In this document: piece after piece, positions 6,386-11,956 of the stretch
How positions within the stretch are numbered: the first letter of the stretch is position 1
How the letters are laid out: the number at the start of each line of letters is the position of its first letter
Origin: Clostridia bacterium
GTDB lineage: Bacteria > Bacillota_A > Clostridia > Oscillospirales > CAG-272
Length of the DNA stretch: 11,956 nt
Reading direction: 5' to 3'
Assembly (NCBI GenBank): GCA_017533545.1
Contig: JAFXHW010000241.1
Span: 1-11,956 of the forward strand
Made by a program: the position numbers and the translations under genes
Notes under the pieces: model-generated
The model's input: only the letters and a program-made list of their open reading frames with translations
Databases searched by the model: none
Told to the model about the DNA's origin: nothing

Positions 6386-6414
6386 ATTATAGTACAGAAT
6401 CCGCAGAAAATCAA
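6386..6414 (-). promoter_or_regulatory. Sigma-A-type promoter of gpsA
   Basis: On the minus strand TTGATT (6409-6414) and TATAAT (6386-6391) are 17 bp apart. The -10 box is about 60 bp before the gpsA start, implying a leader of roughly 50 nt. Matches to consensus are good. Confidence 0.75.
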
Positions 6415-6509
6415 TCCGTGGTTGCCATATTTTTTAGTCAACATAAATATTTGCTTTTTTGCAGGAGGGCATAATGTTTTATTGCTGATGAGCTGTTTGG
6501 ATGTAAAAA

Positions 6510-8048
6510 TCATTCAACAGCCTTTTCCGCCTTGGCTCGTATGATGCTGAAGGAGAAAAATCCTCTTTCGCCGTTGTTTTCTTCTTGTGCTTTTTCGCCC
6601 TTGTATTGCTCAATGAGTGCCTTTGCATATTCGCGTATATCCTCGTCGGGAGCGCTTTTTGACAGCAGTACAAGAGAGGGTATGCCTGCCTCGCCGCATT
6701 CGTAATAAAGCTCATTGGCATCGATATTCAAAAGCTCGCCCGACAGATATGCCTCTGTGTTGTATTCGGCAACAATGGTGGGTACATCACTGAATACGAG
6801 AGTGCCGAACAGAATGGCAAAGGCAATCAAAAGTGCGGCATTAAAGCGGAAACGGTATGTTATCTGACTGATAATAACAAAGACAAAAACGATTAAAAGG
6901 AGTATGATAAGCCAGCTTGCGAGTACTCGCTTGAGGGTGAGTCCGTACGCTCCGATATAAAGGAACATTTTCGAGAGCGCGGTTGCGGCAAGCACGATCG
7001 AAAAGATCGCCGTGATAGCTTTGATTATGCGAAGCGTGATGTCTGCCAAACGTCCTGCCTTTTTTGTGAAAGCGTTCACTGTAAATATCAGCGCGGCATT
7101 TATTGCGCACACACTGCAAAGCTCGAAAAATCCCTGACGGGCATATTCGGCATAGCTGACATTTTCCGGGAGCACTCCGGTAAAAGCGGAAACGTACATT
7201 CCCCACTGCGAAATGAAGAATATAACGTAAAGCGCAAGGATTGGCAGCATTGCGGTAACAGAAAGCACCGTGGGCAAAAAGCGAGCCTTTTCACTGATGC
7301 GTCCGCATTCTTCTACATTGTATCTTTCACGGTTCAAATTGAATTTGGACGATGCAAATAGAGCAAATGAGTAAATGGCGACGGGGAATGCAAAAATCAG
7401 ATTACGGATAACAATGGGAGTATCGGAAAAATCAAAGGCGTTGGATATTCGGGACATTAGGCTGCCGAAAGAGCTGTCATAGTCCAAAAGCGAAGCTATT
7501 ATTGCGGTAGGAATGATAGCCGCAGCAAGCCCCAAAAACACCCACAGGATATTTTTAGCGGCCCTTTTGCCGACACTGTCCTTTTTCAAAGAGGTCAGCG
7601 CGCCGAAAAGCGCATCCAGCGATGAAAAGGGCATCACGGTTGCAGATTTTAGTGCGTCAAACCAGAACAAGCGCCCGATCTTGTCTTCGTTTCGATTTCC
7701 AAAGGCAGAATAAACGAAATATATGTAAAGAAGCATTTCTCCAAAAAACAGCCATCCTCGCACGGCGGAGCTTACGATAAATCCCGCCGAAAAAGCGATG
7801 CCGATCGCTCCGAGAACAAGCGAAAGTCTGTCGGGACGCTTTTTCGAACAAAAGATAAATACTGCGCTCGACAGATAGAGCAAAATAACGAAAATCATGG
7901 TGCCCAGCGGATCGGCGCCGCCGGCGAGCACGCACACGAATAAATAGCCGAGAACAAGCGCCGCAAGAGAAGCGAAAAAGTCAATGCTCGTAAAGGAATA
8001 TTTGCTTTCTTTCTTTTTATTTTCGGGAATTGTGATCTCTTCGTTCAT
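6510..8048 (-). CDS. DUF4153/DUF4173 family polytopic membrane protein
   Basis: A 512-residue integral membrane protein with about 11-12 hydrophobic segments between residues 21 and 420. The N terminus (1-20) is charged and probably cytosolic. The recognisable signatures are SYAEYARQGFFEL (298-310), LYIGAYGLTLKRV (363-375) and, after the last helix, AEYNTEAYLSGELLNID...AGIPSLVLL (427-462), the usual pattern of the DUF4173 group. It ends in a Lys/Glu-rich tail. No function is established for the family. The ATG at 8048 is taken as start because the conserved region begins soon after, but its ribosome binding site is poor. A GAAAGGAAG stretch lies about 30 nt upstream and suits no nearby in-frame start well, so translation may be weak or the start may differ. 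A textbook consensus promoter lies upstream, and gpsA follows on the same strand. Confidence 0.8.
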   Translation of the reverse strand: MNEEITIPENKKKESKYSFTSIDFFASLAALVLGYLFVCVLAGGADPLGTMIFVILLYLSSAVFIFCSKKRPDRLSLVLGAIGIAFSAGFIVSSAVRGWLFFGEMLLYIYFVYSAFGNRNEDKIGRLFWFDALKSATVMPFSSLDALFGALTSLKKDSVGKRAAKNILWVFLGLAAAIIPTAIIASLLDYDSSFGSLMSRISNAFDFSDTPIVIRNLIFAFPVAIYSFALFASSKFNLNRERYNVEECGRISEKARFLPTVLSVTAMLPILALYVIFFISQWGMYVSAFTGVLPENVSYAEYARQGFFELCSVCAINAALIFTVNAFTKKAGRLADITLRIIKAITAIFSIVLAATALSKMFLYIGAYGLTLKRVLASWLIILLLIVFVFVIISQITYRFRFNAALLIAFAILFGTLVFSDVPTIVAEYNTEAYLSGELLNIDANELYYECGEAGIPSLVLLSKSAPDEDIREYAKALIEQYKGEKAQEENNGERGFFSFSIIRAKAEKAVE

Positions 8049-8127
8049 ATTAATAACCAATACTTTCGTTAAAAAAGCTTCCTTTCGTTTGGATTTGTGT
8101 AGTAATATTCTTTGTGCGCTTACTGAC

Positions 8128-8156
8128 ATTATACATTACACGAGATCATTTGTCAA
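8128..8156 (-). promoter_or_regulatory. Full-consensus sigma-A promoter of the DUF4153/DUF4173 gene
   Basis: On the minus strand TTGACA (8151-8156) and TATAAT (8128-8133) match consensus at all twelve positions with a 17-bp spacer. The -10 box is about 80 bp before the ATG, giving a leader of roughly 70 nt. Such a strong promoter in front of a weak ribosome binding site suggests control at the RNA level or by a repressor, but I see no clear operator. Confidence 0.88.
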
Positions 8157-8178
8157 TATGTTTTTATCGAATAACAAT

Positions 8179-8215
8179 AAAAAGGCATTGTGCTTTACGG
8201 CATAACGCCTTTTTT
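8179..8215 (-). terminator. Intrinsic terminator of the large lipoprotein gene
   Basis: AAAAAGGCATTGTGC (8179-8193) pairs with GCATAACGCCTTTTT (8200-8214) around a 6-nt loop, with one A/C mismatch and one wobble pair. Read on the minus strand it starts 12 bp after the stop at 8228 and ends in a T run. A/T runs on both sides would also allow function on the plus strand. Confidence 0.85.
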
Positions 8216-8227
8216 GATGTAATAATC

Positions 8228-11200
8228 TTATTTTGCAAGAGGATTATGATATATAATATCCGGTTTTTCGATCACGACGCACTCGGTGTCCTTTTGTCTT
8301 ATTGCCGAGGTGTTGTTGTAATCGAAAACGCAGACATCCTTATCCTCAATGTCGACGAGCAGGTTGTCGGTAACGGTAATATCCTTACTGTGCGATATTG
8401 ATATTGCATTCGGGAAATTAAGGAAAGCGAAGAGGTTGTTTTTGATCTGAGATTCTCCCGCACCCCAAAGTGAAAGAGCGATATCGGTCTGACCGGTAAA
8501 GAAATTGTTTTCAACGGTGATATTTTTGATGGCGCCTTTTGAAACGCTGTTCTGACCGTCGCTGCCCCAGGTAAAGACACTTACGTTGGGCCAATTGTTG
8601 CTAAGGAACTTGCAGTTCTTGACAGTGACGTTTGCAGGCATATATCCTTCCATAAACTCATCGTGTACGCTGTGAATGTTGATGGCACCGTGGACGATAT
8701 TCATGAAAGTGCAGTTGGAAATTTCGATATTGCGGGTCTGGAGCAACATGCCGCGGTTTCTCTTGTTGCCGATCAGCGAGTTGTGTATCTTCGCGCTCGC
8801 GCCTTTGGATACGTTTGCGATGCGGTAGGTGTAGCTGTCGGAATATTTCTTATCGATATAACCGTCAATGATGTAGCAGTTGTTTTTCTCGTCAACTTCC
8901 TTGACGGTGTACTCTCCCATGAGAGCAAGGTCGGACGAGCGGTATATCTCGATTACGTCGCCCGCTTCAACGTAGATCTTGGTGGAGGGGTTATAGAACA
9001 CCTTTGTGGGCTGAATCGATACAGCATCCTGATATGCGTTTTTAATATTGAAGCTGTCGTCGTGCGACTGCTCAAATATCGAGTTTGTAACCACGATCTC
9101 ACCGCGGAAAAGGTAAGGATGGAAGCCGTCGGCGGTGGCGGTCATAAGTCTTGATGTGTTGGGCTTTGGCGATATGCGAAGTCCGTTGAAATATACGTTT
9201 TCGCACAGCGAGCCGCCTATTGACATTCCCATTGTGTGGTAGATATCAAACTGCTCGATGTAGAGATTCTTGCAGTCGGTCATGTGAATACCGAAATAAT
9301 CGTACATGGTGAAGGCTACGTTGACAACGGTATTAGGGGCAGTTTCCTTTATCGAAGAGAAGGTAAGTGTGAGGCACTTGCTTTCGGCATCATAGGAGGC
9401 ATCGGTGATATCGCGGGTATAAAGCAGATTTCCGTCGGGATTGGGGACGAGCTTGCCCGCGAGATCGTTGTAATAGTATTCAACGTAGGAGCCGACACCG
9501 ACCACCTGCTTGCCGCCTTTGTATTCGGGTCTTGTAAGGTCAAACTCATCGTTGATTCTTATAACGATCTTTTTCGATGCCGTATCACAGCTTACTACCG
9601 TACCCGTGACAGCCGAGGGAGTTTCGTAGTCGAGGGTGAAATTGTTGAAATGGATGTTTTTGCAGTCCTCGATTATAATGCCTCGTGTCCATGATGTGAT
9701 AAGAATATCGGCGTATTTGTCGAATCTCTCAGCGCAGAAGTAAACGTCATCGACATCGGTGATGTAAAGTGTGTTTTCAAATTTGTACTCACCCTCGGGG
9801 AAATATACCTTTTTAAGCCCGTTGGTGCCCGCGAGAACCTTTATAAGAGAGGCAAAAGCAGCATTGTTGTCGGCAGGAGAGTTTGCGGGTGAAATACCGA
9901 AATCGCCTACGTTGATTATAAGGTCGAATTCCTTGTTTTCGGGCACGGGATAAAGGATGTCGTCAAGCTCGTCGTAAACGATACCGATGTTAGATGCATC
10001 GGTCAGAGGTGAGTCGGAAGAGATGAGCGCATTGGTGAAGGGAGATCCGCTCATGTTGGCAATAAGCTCGGAAAGTGAGACGTTTTCAGCTTCGGGAGCA
10101 GTACCGTTCTCGTTTGAAACGAATCCGTATTCGGGGTGATCGGTCGTGGCAGCCATGCCCGAAAGATCGGGCGCGATGCCCTCAATCTTAACTTTAAGAC
10201 TCATAATGAAATACTCTTCTTCAGTGCAGTAATAGGTGATGTAGGTGTAGGTGTTGGGCCCGGGGGTAACGGTTGCGGTAAGGTCGTAGACGTTTTTAAG
10301 CCCGTCGACTGCCTTGACTTTGAAGTTTGCATCCTGCGAATCGCCCGATCCCGTCATATTGGAATTGACTCCGTGACAGAGCATACCGATCTGGTCCTGG
10401 GGCAGCTCGCAATAGATGCGCATCGTGATTTTTGCGCTCTTGTCTGCCGCAAGATTTCCTGCAAGCGTATCGAAGACGAGCGATGTGCGGTCAACGTGGT
10501 AGGTATAGGCAGAAAAACCGTTTTCCTCGGTCAGAACGGAGCGATAATATTCGTATTCGTCACTGTCGGGAAGGGCGCTTATGCTGATGTATTCGCCTCC
10601 GCTGAGCTCGGGAGTTCTGCCCTTGCTGAACTTGAAGGTGTACCCCTTGTCGAGATCGGCAAGAGTGGGATTGTAGAATTTCTCGGGAGGGGAGAAGACA
10701 GGGTCACTTGATTCGTCGGGGATTTCAAGCTTTACGTTGAATGAAAGGATATATAGGTTCGGAACATTGAATAAGGTCAGCGCATATTCGCCGTTTTCGC
10801 CTACCGTAGCGGTAAAGCTGCTCTCCTGATAGCCACCGACGAAGGCATTGGGACCTGCATAGGTGTGATTTCCGCTTGTTGAGTCGAGTGCAATGATGTA
10901 TCCGCCCGTACTTTCGGCGTAATATTTCACCGTGATGGTGTATTTGCTGCCGGGTATGAAGAGCGAGGGACGGTCAAATCCGACGATATCGCCTCCCGTT
11001 GTATAAAGAACACGGGTGCTTGAATCGTAGCCGTTTGCAATCATTTCGTTGTAAGCAGACAAGGTGCAGTTTTCAATGCCAACGATCTCGCTGTCACCGA
11101 TCTTGAGTCTGTCGATCGGCCAATCATAGCCCTTTTCGTCGGTAAGCTGGGCGAGAGTGGGACCGCTTGTCGCGAGCTCTACTTTGATGTCGCTGACGTA

Positions 11201-11800
11201 AACGCCCTCGATACCGTCACATTCAAAAACAATCGCGCTGTCCCCTTTTTTCACCGTATAGTGGTAGGTTACGCTGTTTTGGGTGGCATCAAATACGTTT
11301 TTGTCTCCGCTGATGATGCTATCACCGCTTACGGTATTCTTGGCAACAAGCTGGCAGGGCTGGCTCGTCTTTGCAAAGTAATTTACCGTTATCGAATAGG
11401 TGTACCCCTCGTTGAGAATAAGACCTGTGATGGGAGTGCTGCTTTTTAATACCATAAAATAATCGGGAGAGTCAAACCCGATCTTGTCTATTTCGCTTTT
11501 GACGGAGTCTTCGATATTTTCGTATCTGATAATATTTGCACTGCCGTCCGACAGATCAAAGGTGATATCACGGGGATCAAAGGTGTATGTAATTCCCGAT
11601 TTGAGTGCCGACAGGGTAGGTACGTATATGTCCTTGTAGTTGATCTCTTCAGATGAGGTATCTACTGCAGCATCGGTAGTATCGGCGGTGCTTTCATCAC
11701 CGACATTGTCATTTGTATTGTCGCATGATGCCAAAATGCAAGATGCCAAAAGAAGCAAAGATGCGATCTTGAGCATCTTTTTGACGGAAAATGTTTTCAT
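8228..11800 (-). CDS. Modular surface lipoprotein with GH110-like right-handed beta-helix
   Basis: A 1190-residue lipoprotein. Residues 1-25 are a signal peptide with lipobox ILASC (Cys26), followed by a Thr/Asp/Glu-rich linker to about 55. Three related modules follow (about 61-208, 214-360, 377-541). Each opens with a PTL-type strand and closes with a strand like SDIKVEL, LSFNVKLEI or SLKVKIEG, which suggests carbohydrate-binding-like beta sandwiches. Residues 630-1150 form a parallel beta-helix: the pectate-lyase-like lead-in VGDFG...NNAAFASL and VYFPEGEYKF (665-674), then coils such as GIIIEDCKNIHFNNFTLDYE. Insertions at about 730-830 and 928-1000 break the coils, as in GH110 alpha-1,3-galactosidases. 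D891 in ADGFHPY and D914-D915 in QSHDDSFN sit where I recall the GH110 catalytic aspartates, with matching 23-residue spacing. The likely role is trimming alpha-galactosyl ends of host or plant glycans at the cell surface; family assignment is inference. The start has GGAGGA just upstream. Own promoter and terminator make it a single-gene unit. Confidence 0.75.
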   Translation of the reverse strand: MKTFSVKKMLKIASLLLLASCILASCDNTNDNVGDESTADTTDAAVDTSSEEINYKDIYVPTLSALKSGITYTFDPRDITFDLSDGSANIIRYENIEDSVKSEIDKIGFDSPDYFMVLKSSTPITGLILNEGYTYSITVNYFAKTSQPCQLVAKNTVSGDSIISGDKNVFDATQNSVTYHYTVKKGDSAIVFECDGIEGVYVSDIKVELATSGPTLAQLTDEKGYDWPIDRLKIGDSEIVGIENCTLSAYNEMIANGYDSSTRVLYTTGGDIVGFDRPSLFIPGSKYTITVKYYAESTGGYIIALDSTSGNHTYAGPNAFVGGYQESSFTATVGENGEYALTLFNVPNLYILSFNVKLEIPDESSDPVFSPPEKFYNPTLADLDKGYTFKFSKGRTPELSGGEYISISALPDSDEYEYYRSVLTEENGFSAYTYHVDRTSLVFDTLAGNLAADKSAKITMRIYCELPQDQIGMLCHGVNSNMTGSGDSQDANFKVKAVDGLKNVYDLTATVTPGPNTYTYITYYCTEEEYFIMSLKVKIEGIAPDLSGMAATTDHPEYGFVSNENGTAPEAENVSLSELIANMSGSPFTNALISSDSPLTDASNIGIVYDELDDILYPVPENKEFDLIINVGDFGISPANSPADNNAAFASLIKVLAGTNGLKKVYFPEGEYKFENTLYITDVDDVYFCAERFDKYADILITSWTRGIIIEDCKNIHFNNFTLDYETPSAVTGTVVSCDTASKKIVIRINDEFDLTRPEYKGGKQVVGVGSYVEYYYNDLAGKLVPNPDGNLLYTRDITDASYDAESKCLTLTFSSIKETAPNTVVNVAFTMYDYFGIHMTDCKNLYIEQFDIYHTMGMSIGGSLCENVYFNGLRISPKPNTSRLMTATADGFHPYLFRGEIVVTNSIFEQSHDDSFNIKNAYQDAVSIQPTKVFYNPSTKIYVEAGDVIEIYRSSDLALMGEYTVKEVDEKNNCYIIDGYIDKKYSDSYTYRIANVSKGASAKIHNSLIGNKRNRGMLLQTRNIEISNCTFMNIVHGAINIHSVHDEFMEGYMPANVTVKNCKFLSNNWPNVSVFTWGSDGQNSVSKGAIKNITVENNFFTGQTDIALSLWGAGESQIKNNLFAFLNFPNAISISHSKDITVTDNLLVDIEDKDVCVFDYNNTSAIRQKDTECVVIEKPDIIYHNPLAK
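11727..11751 (-). repeat. 15-bp-period duplication creating two lipoboxes
   Basis: GATGCCAAAA occurs at 11727-11736 and again at 11742-11751, a 15-bp (five-codon) period inside the signal-peptide coding region. On the minus strand it yields LLASC followed directly by ILASC, so both Cys21 and Cys26 lie in lipobox context. Cys26, next to the polar linker, is the more likely lipidation site. Confidence 0.7.
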
Positions 11801-11837
11801 AATTCCTCCAAACGCTTAATGGAAAATGTACATAATA

Positions 11838-11866
11838 ATGATATCATATTTTTGCAATCGTGTCAA
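11838..11866 (-). promoter_or_regulatory. Sigma-A promoter of the large lipoprotein gene
   Basis: On the minus strand TTGACA (11861-11866) and TATCAT (11838-11843) are separated by 17 bp. The -10 box lies 37 bp before the ATG at 11800, giving a leader of about 30 nt that carries the GGAGGA ribosome binding site. Confidence 0.85.
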
Positions 11867-11881
11867 CCGACGACGGCTGAT

Positions 11882-11918
11882 AAAAATAAAAGGCCCGAAG
11901 GATAGGGCCTTTTATTTT
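11882..11918 (-). terminator. Intrinsic terminator of an off-window minus-strand gene
   Basis: AAAATAAAAGGCCC (11883-11896), an 8-nt loop, and GGGCCTTTTATTTT (11905-11918) form a perfect 14-bp stem. On the minus strand it begins about 9 bp after the stop codon at 11927-11929 and lies upstream of the lipoprotein promoter, so it insulates that gene. Confidence 0.85.
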
Positions 11919-11926
11919 GCAAAATA

Positions 11927-11956
11927 TTATAAATTGTAATACTTGTCGAATTCTGC
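11927..11956 (-). CDS. Partial 3' end of an off-window gene
   Basis: On the minus strand the last 30 bases read AEFDKYYNL followed by TAA. The codons are plausible, the frame stays open to the window edge, and an intrinsic terminator follows at once, which together suggest a real C terminus. Nine residues are too few to name the protein. Confidence 0.5.
   Translation of the reverse strand, partial: AEFDKYYNL

Noticed and set aside
6462..6545. AGGAGGG followed by ATG at 6474 (four codons) and an overlapping 18-codon frame starting at 6488, plus strand
   Set aside because: The ribosome binding site is good, but the frames are tiny, the only upstream promoter candidate (TTGCCA-17-AAATAT) is weak, and the second frame runs into the antisense of the DUF4153/DUF4173 gene end. 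A leader peptide is conceivable but unsupported, since no plus-strand gene follows.
8663..9694. Plus-strand reading frames of 150-190 residues opposite the large lipoprotein (also at 10136-10711)
   Set aside because: They are Val/Gly-rich shadow translations without start signals, lying inside a convincing 1190-residue minus-strand gene.

Overview
The window looks like chromosomal DNA of a Bacillota (Firmicutes) bacterium, most likely an uncultured gut-type Clostridia of the Oscillospiraceae/Ruminococcaceae or Christensenellales kind. The signs are near-consensus sigma-A promoters (TTGACA/TATAAT-like with 17-bp spacers), GGAGG-type ribosome binding sites, dense A/T-flanked intrinsic terminators, lipoproteins with Thr/Glu/Asp-rich linkers, and families common in that group (FliB-like protein, CotH, DUF4153/DUF4173). 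Placement below class is inference.

Plus-strand half (1-5210). A repeat-like, hairpin-containing edge (1-100) precedes a strong promoter and a small orphan gene (170-610). Next is a FliB-like Cys-cluster protein (671-1555). Then come two extracytoplasmic proteins: a CotH-kinase-like lipoprotein with an eleven-unit ETTAE linker (1634-3145) and a membrane-anchored UshA-type metallophosphatase/5'-nucleotidase (3266-5164). The last two are unrelated proteins, yet both are preceded by the same 111-bp block carrying the promoter, 5' UTR, ribosome binding site and start of the signal peptide (1565-1675 and 3197-3307, 104 of 111 positions identical, no gaps). Strong hairpin terminators follow each of the two genes.

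Minus-strand half (5211-11956). From right to left: the last nine codons of an off-window gene with its terminator; a 1190-residue lipoprotein with three related beta-sandwich-like modules followed by a right-handed beta-helix resembling GH110 alpha-1,3-galactosidases (8228-11800); a polytopic DUF4153/DUF4173 membrane protein with a textbook consensus promoter (6510-8048); and gpsA, the NAD(P)-dependent glycerol-3-phosphate dehydrogenase of phospholipid synthesis (5298-6326). The two halves converge at a bidirectional-looking terminator at 5175-5208.

Three proteins are predicted to face the outside of the cell: a putative surface kinase, a nucleotide phosphatase and a putative glycan-acting lipoprotein. 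gpsA is housekeeping, and the small orphan and the DUF protein have no assigned role. I see no phage, insertion sequence, CRISPR array, tRNA or rRNA. The two most notable observations are the duplicated expression/secretion cassette and the GH110-like modular lipoprotein. No intergenic stretch exceeds about 185 bases.
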